From the NCBI RefSeq assembly GCF_022662475.1, contig NZ_JAKNQQ010000019.1, positions 1 through 32,509 of the forward strand: 32,509 nucleotides of DNA, in the 5' to 3' direction. The stretch's first letter is position 1. Each line of letters begins with the position of its first letter. Both the position numbers and the translations under genes were made by a program. Below, in pieces: positions 23,718 through 32,209 of this stretch. The DNA is from Sphingomonas sp. TREG-RG-20F-R18-01. GTDB lineage: Bacteria > Pseudomonadota > Alphaproteobacteria > Sphingomonadales > Sphingomonadaceae. The notes beneath the pieces were generated by a model, which did no database searches, was not told the origin of the DNA, and was given only the letters and a program-made list of their open reading frames with translations.

Positions 23718-24809
23718 ATGGATGAGCCCACCGATTCTTGCCGCTATGGTCAGGCGCTCGGACGCGCCGAGGCGGGATGGCGATTTGCCTCGCCGGCTTT
23801 GCGAAAAGCCGCAGCGTTGACCGCTGTGTCGACGGCCTGGAAGGCATATCGCCGTGACGCTGGCGCCGGCGAGATTGGCCCGGCGCACGCGACAAATGCC
23901 GCCATGCCGCTGCTGCGCACAGAGGATCCTCGTCGAGAAGCAGTGCTACTGTGGCTCGCCGATCATGGCGCGCCACCGATCGCCGAGGCCGCCGCCACGA
24001 TCGCGACGATGGTCGCCGCCACGGAGCGGTTTGGCTCCGAACAACTCCATATGCTCGCGCGCGCGGGTGATGCGCTCGCCGAGGCCGGATTGGCGCGCGG
24101 GTCCGCCGTGCTTGGCGATCGAGACGTCGAAGGTTCGGCCATGCAACCCCTGGGTTCGCTCGCAGCCGCGATCGAGCGTCTGCGCGGCGATGCCGATTTT
24201 GTCGAAGGCCAAGGCAGTGAGGTTCGCCACGCGCTCCCGCGCGGCACGCTGAATCATTATGTCGCCGCGGAGCCTGCCGGCTGCTGGGCGCTCAATCTTG
24301 CCCTGCTGACCTCGAACGTGCAGCCGTCCCTCGCACTGCCGTCAGCTGGCCTGGTAACCCGTGCACTGTTTCGGGCTGATCTTGAGGCAGACGAGATCAA
24401 GACGCAGCTCATCGAGAACGCGGGAGCTACGTGCAATCGGACCTATACGACGTTAATACGGACGGCCGAGCAACTCGCTCGGGGGCGCGACGCTCTCGCT
24501 CATCTGTCGCGGAACGCCCGTGCATGGGACGCTTGGCTGCTAGTCGCCGCGCTCGGCGCATGTACGCGCGCGCAGCTGCGAAGGGCGCTTGGTGTGTCCC
24601 GGGCTGGCGCGGATATTCAAGCGCATGCGCTTGCCGATGCGGGGCTGGTCGCGCTTGGCGCTGGGGGTTTGGTTTTATGGAGCGAATTCTCAGCGTCTGC
24701 GCCTGGGCCGCCAGCGCCTATCGATCAGAGCCCGCTTGCCAATGCAGTCTTGGATCTGGACGCGAGCATGGCCGAGATCGACCGGCTGCTAGCTCGCGCC
24801 GCTACCTGA
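23718..24809 (+). CDS. hypothetical protein with C-terminal HTH-like region
   Basis: This protein of about 363 residues is unrecognised. It is rich in Ala and helical throughout. The segment at about residues 285-325 (AWDAWLLVAALGACTRAQL, then RRALGVSRAGADIQAHAL) has the shape of a winged or plain helix-turn-helix, so a DNA-binding or regulatory role is possible. It has some flavour of the RHE_PE00001-like plasmid proteins of rhizobia, but this is only an impression. The frame is open from 23646; ATG 23718 (MDEPTDSCRYG) is preferred because the first 24 codons look unlike the rest. It is divergent from the membrane protein gene and converges on the WGR gene with an 8-base overlap of 3' ends. 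Confidence 0.6.
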   Translation: MDEPTDSCRYGQALGRAEAGWRFASPALRKAAALTAVSTAWKAYRRDAGAGEIGPAHATNAAMPLLRTEDPRREAVLLWLADHGAPPIAEAAATIATMVAATERFGSEQLHMLARAGDALAEAGLARGSAVLGDRDVEGSAMQPLGSLAAAIERLRGDADFVEGQGSEVRHALPRGTLNHYVAAEPAGCWALNLALLTSNVQPSLALPSAGLVTRALFRADLEADEIKTQLIENAGATCNRTYTTLIRTAEQLARGRDALAHLSRNARAWDAWLLVAALGACTRAQLRRALGVSRAGADIQAHALADAGLVALGAGGLVLWSEFSASAPGPPAPIDQSPLANAVLDLDASMAEIDRLLARAAT

Positions 24810-25200
24810 AATCGTTGGCTGCCAGCGGCTTGCTCGGCGAAGTGGCGTCGCTACCGACGTGGCAATAGCCAACTCCGATCCGTCGCGGGGCACTCGCCCG
24901 CTTTGCCAGCGCGCGCTGGATAAACCGCGATGCCGCGGCCTCGGTCTCGAAGGAGACCGTCAATCCTGCAGGGCGTTTACCAATGCGGCCCCATCGCAAA
25001 GCAACGATGATATGGCCGAATAAATCCCGCGTTGCGTCGATTTGGTAGGCCCGCGCGATGTTACGGCGTTCGGCGACTGCTTCCAGCTCGCACTGGTGGT
25101 CGATCAGGTTAGTAGGATATACGAACAGAGAGGAACATGGCGGCAGACAGGTGATCGCGTCCAACCGGAAATTTGAATCAGTCTCGGGGGTCTGATTCAC
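24802..25200 (-). CDS. WGR domain-containing protein
   Basis: This 132-residue protein contains a WGR domain at about residues 50-115, named for the Trp-Gly-Arg seen here in LRWGRIGKRPAG, with the following SFETEAAASRFIQRALAKR. WGR domains bind nucleic acid ends in poly(ADP-ribose) polymerases, and small stand-alone versions are common on alphaproteobacterial plasmids and islands. It starts at GTG 25200. The first 40 residues are not conserved-looking. The gene converges on its plus-strand neighbour with an overlap of eight bases. Nucleic-acid binding is inferred; no partner is known. Confidence 0.78.
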   Translation of the reverse strand: MNQTPETDSNFRLDAITCLPPCSSLFVYPTNLIDHQCELEAVAERRNIARAYQIDATRDLFGHIIVALRWGRIGKRPAGLTVSFETEAAASRFIQRALAKRASAPRRIGVGYCHVGSDATSPSKPLAANDFR

Positions 25201-25241
25201 GCATTCGATAGGTTCGATACGGTAACGACAACCGCAACGCC

Positions 25242-25496
25242 CTAGCCAGAACAGATTACCTTGGCGCGGGCGTTGACGGCTGTCTTGATCGCAAGGCCCT
25301 CCGCCGCTTCCGTCATCTCGTCCCAGCGCATTGCAGAACGCTCGCGTTGCATGCGTCGTTGTGGCAAGGACTCGTTACGGGCAGCTATCCATTCTGCGTC
25401 TGCCAACTGTCGAAGCCGTTGGACGTTGTTTTTCGACGGCTCGCCGAGGGCCGAAGCCTTGTTTCGCTCAGGAAGCCAACCCCCCATGTGTCCCAC
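25242..25496 (-). CDS. possible small hypothetical protein
   Basis: This 84-codon frame could encode a small soluble protein. The part from residue 26 on (RLRQLADAEWIAARNESLP, then SAMRWDEMTEAAEGLA) looks like a real helical protein, with amphipathic spacing. The first 25 residues look random, and no clear ribosome binding site precedes the ATG. It may be a decayed or 5'-altered gene. It lies between the WGR gene and a gene-poor stretch. Confidence 0.38.
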   Translation of the reverse strand: MGHMGGWLPERNKASALGEPSKNNVQRLRQLADAEWIAARNESLPQRRMQRERSAMRWDEMTEAAEGLAIKTAVNARAKVICSG

Positions 25497-25616
25497 TCTT
25501 TCCTAATTGCAGCCATTCGCCAGCAGCGTGCGGATACTATAGTCGACAAGTGCCAGATCGACCAGAGCAGCGACTCGATTGTCTGCCCTAAAGGCAACGC
25601 AATCGGACCCTCCTTA

Positions 25617-25878
25617 TCACGTGGGACGGTCGGCGAGTTCCCCTTCCAAGTCCAGGATTGCGGCTTCGAGCGCCCGATTTTGTAGATCTTCTAAATCTTT
25701 ACGCGCGCGCCGCGCTTCTTGAAGCAGCTCCGTCCAGTAGCTCAACGTGTCCCTGTATACGGGGTGGCCACGCAGACGACGAGCACTCGTGACCGCGTTT
25801 TAAACGTTTTCGAGGATCGATCCGGATAAATTCATCGGACGCAAGTAGGTCTCGCACTCGCAAAAGGGAAGAATTCAT
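25617..25878 (-). pseudogene. small gene broken by a one-base frameshift
   Basis: Two frames join into an 86-residue protein. From ATG 25878 the first reads MNSSLLRVRDLLASDEF and continues IRIDPRKRL. After an AAAA run at about 25798-25801 the frame must shift by one to continue as NAVTSARRLRGHPVYRDTL, then SYWTELLQEARRARKDLEDL and a stop at 25617-25619. Removing one A of the run restores a continuous helical protein. The family is not recognised. Either the gene is dead or the base is a sequencing error. Confidence 0.5.
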
Positions 25879-26421
25879 TGCGTAAGTTGCCGATTAAGCT
25901 GGCGGCGCTCCAAAGCCATTTTGAACCTAGCGCATGCTGTCACGCTTCCGCTTCTCGAACGCAACGCCATCCAAGTTGCGAATTATGACATTGCGCGGAC
26001 GTAAAACACGTCAAACAAGCGCTGCGATCGGTACCGGGTAGAGTTGTGAGCTCCGTACAATATTTCAATGGGCCGCAAGGCTACGTGCATATAGAACTTC
26101 TTAAACCAGCTCGGGTCCCATTGCGTCGTAAAACTTTGGCGGAGTAACTACATCGGTGTTCGGTAAGGCCAGGCCGGCCATAATGCCATCCATCGCAACG
26201 TCACGGCAGCCTATTCAAATATCCTGTCCCCGTAGCCACCAAATAAGCTAATTAACCGCAAACTATTTGCCTTCGAACCATTTAAAAAACTTTGTGCCCT
26301 CACACGATCTAAACTCGGATATTTGACGATACGATCGTATTAGCTGCCCCGTAAACAACGATATTTGATTTCCAGACAAATTCGGTAAAGCACGGTAAAA
26401 AGGGCTTTGCGTTCGGGAAGG
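25879..26421. other. gene-free stretch before the histidine kinase 3' end
   Basis: This stretch is noticeably more AT-rich than its surroundings and rich in stop codons in all frames. No gene, tRNA or clear terminator was found. A weak inverted repeat (AAAGC/GCTTT at about 26389-26409) lies just beyond the kinase stop and could assist termination. Confidence 0.4.
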
Positions 26422-29388
26422 TTACCGGTCGAGGACTGTTCGCACCCGCGCCGCCAGCTCCTCAATGGTGAACGGCTTCCCGATTAGCTCGACGCCAGGA
26501 TCGACGACGCCGTTATGGACCACAGCATTGCGCGTATAGCCGGTCGTAAACAGGATCGGCACATCTGGTCGCTTTTCGCGCGCCAGTTTGGCGAGCTGCG
26601 CGCCATTCATCTCGGGCATCATGATGTCGGTAAAGATCAGCGCGATCTCAGGGTTTGCATCGAGAAGCTGTAGCGCAGCCTTGGCGCTGTCGGCCTCAAC
26701 GACGCGGTAGCCGAGCTCGGTCAGCGCATCGCAGCTGAACTGCCGGACAGATGGCTCGTCCTCGACAACGAGGATGAGTTCATGGCGCTCGCCGAGCGGT
26801 AGGTCGGCCTCGGTCTCCGCTTTATCGCTTGATGACTTGTGCCCGATCAGGCGCGGCAGGTAGAGTTTGACGGTCGAGCCCTGCCCAAGTTCGGAATAAA
26901 TCCTCACATGGCCGCCCGACTGCTTGATGAAGCCGTAGACCTGGCTGAGCCCAAGTCCCGTGCCCTTGCCAACCTCCTTCGTTGTGAAGAATGGGTCGAA
27001 CGCCTTGTCAATCACCTCTTGAGGCATGCCGGTTCCGGAGTCCGTAACAGCGATCAGGACATATTGCCCGGGTACGATACCGATCTCGTCGGCAGCATAC
27101 CGGCTGTCGAGGTGAGCGTTCTGCGTCTCGACGGTCATCTTGCCCCCGCTCGGCATGGCATCGCGGCCGTTGATTGCAAGATTGAGCACCACGTTCTCGA
27201 GCTGATTAGGATCGGCGTGCACTGGCCAAAGCCCACCGGCGAGCACGGTCTCGAGCTGCACCGTACCACCAAGTGAGTGCATCAGCAGGTCCGACATGCC
27301 GGTGACGAGCCGATTGACGTCGATCGGCTCAGGTTTCAGTGGTTGCTGGCGCGAAAAGGCAAGCAGCCGCTGCGTCAGGTTCGCGGCGCGTTTCGCCCCT
27401 TCGGTTGCCGCGTCGATGTAGCGCTTCGCGCGCGCATCGTCGGTCGCCATGCGCCGGGTCAACAGGTCGAGCGACCCCATCACGACCGCGAGCATATTGT
27501 TGAAGTCATGTGCGATGCCGCCGGTCAGTTGCCCAACCGCTTCCATCTTCTGCGATTGGCGCAGCGCTTCTTCGGTTCTGAGCAATTCAGCACTGCGTTC
27601 TTCGACGCGCTGTTCGAGCGTTGCGTTTAATTCGTGCAGCTTCCTCTCGGCGGTAGCACGTTGCAGAGCGTCCCAAGTGCGCTCGGCGACCTGTTCGACG
27701 AGCGAAACCTCGTCGGCGGACCACGCCCGCGGGTCTTTGTGGTTGACGTATATGCCGGCCAGTAGTCGTCCACCGCGCACGAGCGGCACGGCCATCGCTG
27801 CGCGCGTTTCGATTGTGGCGAAGTCGGCGTCGCGCGTTCGCGGATCAAGCGTGACGTCGGCATAGGCCGTCGTACGGCCTGCACGAAGATCGGCGACATT
27901 GCCGACACCGAAAGCCTCGACCGGGTACGTGCCGATCAAGTTTTCCACGCCATCGGTGTAGTCGACCTCATAAAACACATGCCGCTCGTCGGGCGTCAGT
28001 TCGCCGAACCCGACCCTGCTGACGCCGAGATGCTTGCCGAGCAGCTCGACCGCCGTCCGCACGATCTCGCGGGGCTCGTCGAGCAGTCGCGTGCGGTCGG
28101 CGAGTTCAAGGAACAGCGCTTGCCTCAGTTCGGCGCGCCGCTCGCGGTCCACATCGAGCGAGGCGACGACGCCGCCTGTGATATTGCCCGCATCGTCGAC
28201 GATCGGCGTCGCGACGAAACGGACGTAGGCCAGGCCTCGATCTCCCCTTTGATAGAGTACGTCGAGTTCCGCCCGTGTTTCGGCGCCCGTGATGACGCGG
28301 GCGAGCGGGTATTCGTGCCCCTCAACCTGTCGACCATCGGCATGAAAACTGACCCATTCACCGTAGTGAGCGACATCCGTTGAATGATAGATTGCATGCC
28401 CTAGGATTTCCTCGGCCCGCGCGTTCCCTCCAATAATTTTGCCAACCGGGGCTTCGGCGAAGACAAGCCCGACGGGGGACGCCTCGAGGACAGCACGCAT
28501 GCGGGCTTCGCCTGCCCGCATCTCGGCCTCGGCGCGCTTGCGGTCCCCGATGTCGCGGTAGAACACCGCAACGCCCTCAGGGTGTGGAAAGGCGCGGACT
28601 TCCATCCAAGCCGAGCCGCCATGATGCCACTCGTATTTGAACTCTGCGGTCTCGGGGACGCCGGTGCGTGCAACCCGCTTGTAAAGCTCGCCATATGACG
28701 AGTCCTCGCTGCCGGGCCACACCTCCCAGTGCGATCTCCCCACAATGTCGTCGCGGCCACGCTGATCAAACCTAAGCCCTTCTGCATTGATGTCGAGCAC
28801 GCGGAACTCGTGGTCGAGGAGTGCGAACCCCTCGTTCATGCTGGCGAGCACGCTCCGACCGCGCCCCTGCACGACATTCAGCCGGTCTTCGACGATGTAT
28901 TGTGCCGAGACATCGGTGTTGACGCCGAACCAGCGCACAACATCGCCAGTCGCGTCGCGCACCGGCTGAATTCGCGTTAGGAACGGACGTAACATGCCGT
29001 CGGCGCCACGCAGCGGAAACGTCATCTCGAACGGTTCTCCGGTCGCGATCGAATGCGTCCACTCCGCCATGACCGCATCGAGCTTTGCCGGGTCGTGAAC
29101 CGACTGCCAGCCCCAGCCTTCCATCTGCTCGGGCGTCGAGCCGCAGTATTCGTGCCAACGCCGGTTGTACCAAAAGATGAAGCCGTCGCCATTGGCGATC
29201 CAGCACAACGTCGGGATGTTGTCGGCGAGCAGACGGAAAGCTGTGTCGTCGATAGAGGCGCCCGTGCTCGGAGAGACGATGTAGGGCAAAGGCGCAGGAG
29301 CCCGCCAATAATTGCTGCCAAAATCTGCGTTACTGCTCTGTGCCTCGTTCAATGCCCCGCCCCTGTTCCTTAATAATTGCTGAAACAC
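26422..29388 (-). CDS. hybrid sensor histidine kinase, PAS-PAS-PAS-GAF-HisKA-HATPase-REC
   Basis: This 988-residue cytoplasmic kinase senses a signal, autophosphorylates and passes phosphate to its own receiver. Three PAS-type domains occupy about residues 48-415 (the first with IPTLCWIANGDGFIFWYNRR). A GAF domain spans about 430-585. HisKA follows with His627 in GGIAHDFNN. The ATPase has the N box NLAINGRDAM and glycine boxes DSGTGM and GKGTGLGLS. The receiver has EDE and the phosphate-accepting Asp921 in FTDIMMPEMNG. There is no membrane segment. The frame starts at GTG 29388. There is no adjacent response regulator, so output probably goes through a remote phosphotransfer protein. It stands alone, and PAS/GAF domains suggest redox, light or small-molecule sensing. 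Confidence 0.93.
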   Translation of the reverse strand: MFQQLLRNRGGALNEAQSSNADFGSNYWRAPAPLPYIVSPSTGASIDDTAFRLLADNIPTLCWIANGDGFIFWYNRRWHEYCGSTPEQMEGWGWQSVHDPAKLDAVMAEWTHSIATGEPFEMTFPLRGADGMLRPFLTRIQPVRDATGDVVRWFGVNTDVSAQYIVEDRLNVVQGRGRSVLASMNEGFALLDHEFRVLDINAEGLRFDQRGRDDIVGRSHWEVWPGSEDSSYGELYKRVARTGVPETAEFKYEWHHGGSAWMEVRAFPHPEGVAVFYRDIGDRKRAEAEMRAGEARMRAVLEASPVGLVFAEAPVGKIIGGNARAEEILGHAIYHSTDVAHYGEWVSFHADGRQVEGHEYPLARVITGAETRAELDVLYQRGDRGLAYVRFVATPIVDDAGNITGGVVASLDVDRERRAELRQALFLELADRTRLLDEPREIVRTAVELLGKHLGVSRVGFGELTPDERHVFYEVDYTDGVENLIGTYPVEAFGVGNVADLRAGRTTAYADVTLDPRTRDADFATIETRAAMAVPLVRGGRLLAGIYVNHKDPRAWSADEVSLVEQVAERTWDALQRATAERKLHELNATLEQRVEERSAELLRTEEALRQSQKMEAVGQLTGGIAHDFNNMLAVVMGSLDLLTRRMATDDARAKRYIDAATEGAKRAANLTQRLLAFSRQQPLKPEPIDVNRLVTGMSDLLMHSLGGTVQLETVLAGGLWPVHADPNQLENVVLNLAINGRDAMPSGGKMTVETQNAHLDSRYAADEIGIVPGQYVLIAVTDSGTGMPQEVIDKAFDPFFTTKEVGKGTGLGLSQVYGFIKQSGGHVRIYSELGQGSTVKLYLPRLIGHKSSSDKAETEADLPLGERHELILVVEDEPSVRQFSCDALTELGYRVVEADSAKAALQLLDANPEIALIFTDIMMPEMNGAQLAKLAREKRPDVPILFTTGYTRNAVVHNGVVDPGVELIGKPFTIEELAARVRTVLDR

Positions 29389-29428
29389 CGCGCTTCGCCC
29401 ACCGCGGGAACGATTTTTTCGATTGAGG

Positions 29429-30054
29429 TCATCTACAGCGCCGCACCCCGGCTGCCGCCATTTCGCGATAAACCGTCGCGCGCGCTAGCCCGAGCTGTTG
29501 CGCGGCCTCGGTGGGAGATACCCCGTTAGCAACCAGTTGAACGCCGACTCAGCTTTTGCGGGATCAAGCGGCCTGCGCCCAGGCAGTTTACCCTTCGCAC
29601 GCGCCGCGGCGATGCCGTCCTTGGTGCGTTCGATGATCAATAGTCGCTCGAAGTGTGCGATTGCGCAGAAGACATGAAACATCAGTTCGCTGGAGGCCGG
29701 CGAGGTATCGATCTTTTGTTCGAGACTGAGCAGTGCGATGCCACACACTTCTAGCGCGGTGACAATCGTGAGCAACTCCCCGAGCGAACGGCCAAGCCGA
29801 TCAAGCCGCACGACGGCGAGTGTGTCGCCAGGTCGCGCATAGTCGAGCAACTCGGTTGGCCCCGGGTGGTCGATGGAGTTGCTCGAGCGTACGTCGGTGA
29901 AGACCTTGATCGCCCCCGCCTGTTCGAGGCGCGTCGTCTGACCCGCGACGTTCTGATCGCCGGTGCTCACTCGCGCATAGCCCAGGATGCCACCCAACTC
30001 GCCGTCTCCCAAACGGACGTTCGCGGGACGCCCCGGTCTTAGGGCAGAAAACAC
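29429..30054 (-). pseudogene. serine resolvase/invertase with frameshifted C-terminus
   Basis: This is a serine recombinase of the Tn3-resolvase type. The catalytic Ser lies in GYARVSTGDQN. Other hallmarks are LDRLGRSLGELL and IAHFERLLIIERTKDGIAAA. The frame reads through to PAKAESAFNWLLTGYLPPRP and stops at 29485. In the next frame the expected helix-turn-helix continues: QLVANGVSPTEAAQQLGLA, then RATVYREMAAAGVRR, to a stop at 29429. One missing base at about 29533-29542 explains this. Without the DNA-binding tail the protein is probably inactive. The N-terminal start is uncertain: GTG/ATG 30054 gives extra residues, and a TTG just before GGILGYARVS is also possible. The gene could be a remnant of a transposon or plasmid resolution system. 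Confidence 0.75.
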
Positions 30055-30132
30055 TCGGAACCCCGTTCACAGAATTCGTCCTAGAATGCCGGATCGTTTA
30101 TGAAATACCCACCCCTTTTTGGACGGGCTTAT

Positions 30133-30154
30133 CGTTATCGTGCGAAAGATAATC
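30133..30154. promoter_or_regulatory. possible resolvase binding site (res-like)
   Basis: An inverted repeat with arms TTATC and GATAA (30135-30139, 30148-30152), flanked by CG, lies about 80-100 bases upstream of the resolvase gene, where res sites are usually found. Only one copy is clear, so this is weak. Confidence 0.25.
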
Positions 30155-30252
30155 GCTCTGCCCTCCCCATGACTGTGACCAGTTGGCCGCCATGAAAGCC
30201 GCCATCGTCACGTCATGAAAACGGTGTAGACGCGGGTTAGGAGAATCAGCCG

Positions 30253-30483
30253 ATGCGCTCAATAAATCCCTTGTTCGAGAATGCGGTGATCGATTGCGTA
30301 GCAACCGATCGGCAGCCGAGCGTCCAGGAACTGTTTCGTGTCGCGCAGCGAATCTGGTTGGACGGCGCTGCCGACCGTTCGGCGTTCCGCTGGGGTCGCC
30401 TTGCACCTACCGATGCCGAAAAGCTGCTCGCCTTGCGCGCCGCCCAGGTTGCTCTGTCTGGGTCAGTCGCGCGGGACGCGTAA
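30253..30483 (+). CDS. small hypothetical protein
   Basis: This 76-residue protein is unrecognised. It starts at ATG 30253, with AGGAGA about eight bases before it, which supports translation. It is helical and polar with no membrane segment, and carries an RIWLDGAADRSAFRWGRLAP segment in the middle. It ends convergent to the mucR-like gene. Function is unknown. Confidence 0.6.
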   Translation: MRSINPLFENAVIDCVATDRQPSVQELFRVAQRIWLDGAADRSAFRWGRLAPTDAEKLLALRAAQVALSGSVARDA

Positions 30484-30496
30484 CGGTAATGCCGGC

Positions 30497-30994
30497 TTAT
30501 TTGGTGACCGACGGCAACTTCAATTCGCGCCGCTGCGGCGGGCCCGGCTCCTGCTCCGTCGCTCGTGGCCCGGGCTTCCGGCCCAACCCATACTTTTTAG
30601 CCATGGCGCGCCGTGTTTCCGAATAATTCTCGGCCACCATCGGGTAATCGGCCTTGAGGTTGTAGCGGTCCCGATATTGCTCGGGCGTGAGCCCATGTCC
30701 GCTCAGATGGCGCCGCAGCATATTATAGCGCTTGCCATCGATCAAGGATATGATGTGATCCTTCGACGCCAGCGATTTACGCACCGTCACCGCAGGCGTG
30801 AACTGCTCTGGCGCAGTTTCCACAGCCGACGTATTTGGTTGATTGATCATCTCTGCGACGCTGTCGCGCATCTGGCTGAGAAATACTGGCACGTCCTCAG
30901 CCGCGGCGCGTGTGTTGGGATTGCTTAGCCATGCGATCGTAAGTGCTGCAGCAAGTTCGATCACATTGGGGCTGGTCTGTGTTTCTGTCGTCAC
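30497..30994 (-). CDS. mucR: MucR-family transcriptional regulator lacking a zinc-ligand cysteine
   Basis: This 165-residue protein belongs to the Ros/MucR family, common in alphaproteobacteria, which controls surface, symbiosis and cell-cycle genes. The core is residues 70-135: RKSLASKDHIISLIDGKR, then MLRRHLSGHGLTPEQYR, then the typical YPMVAENYSETRRAMAKK tail. In the usual family the segment corresponding to IISLIDG contains a Cys (IVCLEDG) that helps hold zinc; here it is Ser. The His residues remain. Some relatives are known to bind DNA without zinc, so it may still work. The start is GTG 30994, overlapping the HU stop as GTGA, so the two genes form one operon. Family call is firm. Confidence 0.87.
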   Translation of the reverse strand: MTTETQTSPNVIELAAALTIAWLSNPNTRAAAEDVPVFLSQMRDSVAEMINQPNTSAVETAPEQFTPAVTVRKSLASKDHIISLIDGKRYNMLRRHLSGHGLTPEQYRDRYNLKADYPMVAENYSETRRAMAKKYGLGRKPGPRATEQEPGPPQRRELKLPSVTK

Positions 30995-31266
30995 AAGAAA
31001 ATCTTGTCCTTAAGCATTTTGGCCGGCGTGAACACCACCTTGGTCGACGCAGCAATCTCCATCGCCTCGCCGGTCCGGGGATTGCGACCAGCCCGGGCGG
31101 CTCTGGCCTTACTGGAGAATTTGCCGAACCCGGGCAGCGACACGTCCTCGCCCCGTGCGACCGCGTCACCGATATCTCCGAACAAGCGGTCGATCAGCGC
31201 GCGAGCCTTCGCGGCACTCAGATCGCTTCCCTCGGCAATGCCTTTCACAAGATCGTCCAGCTTCAT
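30991..31266 (-). CDS. HU-family DNA-binding protein
   Basis: This 91-residue protein is a histone-like HU/IHF-family protein that bends and compacts DNA as a dimer. The family pattern is clear: MKLDDLVKGIAEGSDLSAAK at the start, GEDVSLPGFGKFSSKARAAR in the middle, and GRNPRTGEAMEI with TKVVFTPAKMLKD in the DNA-embracing arm and tail. The frame is open to 31710, but ATG 31266 is chosen because it gives the normal family length and has GGAGA before it. The next gene, a mucR-like regulator, overlaps its stop by four bases. This pairing of two DNA-binding proteins suggests a regulatory operon. Confidence 0.93.
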   Translation of the reverse strand: MKLDDLVKGIAEGSDLSAAKARALIDRLFGDIGDAVARGEDVSLPGFGKFSSKARAARAGRNPRTGEAMEIAASTKVVFTPAKMLKDKIFL

Positions 31267-31290
31267 CAAAGATCTCCTTGTAAAGATGCA

Positions 31291-31309
31291 CCGGGATAAT
31301 CGTTCCCGG
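31291..31309. promoter_or_regulatory. inverted repeat upstream of the HU gene
   Basis: CCGGGATAATCGTTCCCGG has perfect 6-base arms (CCGGGA/TCCCGG) around a 7-base centre and lies 25-43 bases before the HU start, in the likely promoter. It may be an operator, perhaps for one of the two DNA-binding proteins encoded downstream. Which one is not known. Confidence 0.35.
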
Positions 31310-31434
31310 CTCGGGCGCAATAGTTCATTCTTTTTTCGGGACATGCGAGCAAGATGCAGCGTTTCCGGTGATGGGATTGCCTTATTGCCCATAAATCGCG
31401 ATCTTGCGGCTATGCTATTTTTTCCTGCCCATCC

Positions 31435-31641
31435 GATGCCTATCAACTGAGCACTTATGGCCGCCCGATCCTGATCGCCGAAACTGGGATCGAGGGCAAC
31501 GCCTGCCCGGCCTGGCTGCGGATGATCCTTCGCGAGGTGACGATTGCCCAGTTGCTTGGCGTGCCGGTTGAGGGAGTCTGCCTCTACCCGATACTGGACC
31601 TTCCCGGCTTGGACGAGGATCACTACTGTCCCAATGGCCTG
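31435..31641 (+). pseudogene. C-terminal fragment of a beta-glucosidase-like glycoside hydrolase
   Basis: In one open frame this encodes YGRPILIAETGIEGN, then GVPVEGVCLYPILDLPGLDED and HYCPNGL. That is the C-terminal part of a family-1-like glycosidase, where ETG carries the nucleophile-like Glu. The upstream part of the enzyme is missing, and the sequence after about 31641 no longer resembles the family. There is no start codon for the fragment. It is a truncated remnant, perhaps left at the edge of an insertion or deletion. The nearby sugar ABC transporter gene fits a former carbohydrate locus. Confidence 0.6.
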
Positions 31642-31795
31642 CTGGCCCGTTCGGAGAACGTCGCGGACCTCATCGCGTTTCGCCGCTTGCCGAGCCAATC
31701 CTGGAAGCAAATTGTGTCTAGTCGGGCAAGCACGCGATTATCCCGGCTGGCGCGGATTGGAAGCCACTCCAGTCCCTGGCGTTCCACGCGCGGGA

Positions 31796-31987
31796 CTACA
31801 CCGTTTCGCCGAAGCGCCCGAATAGGGTTTCCCGTTCATGCGGCCCCGCTTGCACGAGCGTCCAGCTTTCGCCCAAAGGCAATGACAATCGGAGATGGTC
31901 AGGCGGTTTTGCGCGGGGCTCGGGGGCCACGAAGCGATGCATTGCACGCCCGTCGTCTAGATGGTATTTGATAAAGGCTGACGACAT
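31796..31987 (-). CDS. possible small hypothetical protein
   Basis: This 63-codon frame (start ATG 31987, MSSAFIKYHLDDG) encodes a mixed sequence with HLRLSLPLGESWTLVQAG, which looks protein-like. The frame is open upstream to 32134, but the added residues look random. There is no strong ribosome binding site. It lies between a dead glycosidase fragment and the ABC transporter gene and could itself be a remnant. Confidence 0.38.
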   Translation of the reverse strand: MSSAFIKYHLDDGRAMHRFVAPEPRAKPPDHLRLSLPLGESWTLVQAGPHERETLFGRFGETV

Positions 31988-32209
31988 CCGCTCTGTGCGA
32001 ACCATGGACGTCCCTGAAGGAGTTGATGTCGCGCGATTGAAGGGGTGCGGATCTGCGCGGACTGCGCATGGCAGCGCTTGGAGCGGCAGAGAAGATTCAT
32101 AATCAGATGACTCACTCGCTGCCATGGGGCTCAAGCCATCGAATCGAACGCTTCAGTCAAAATTGCGTGACGAGTTGACCGGTTTGCGGTCAGGGCTACG
32201 GTCGGGCCG

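Noticed and set aside
31004..31450. 148-codon plus-strand open frame
   Set aside because: It is antisense to the HU gene.
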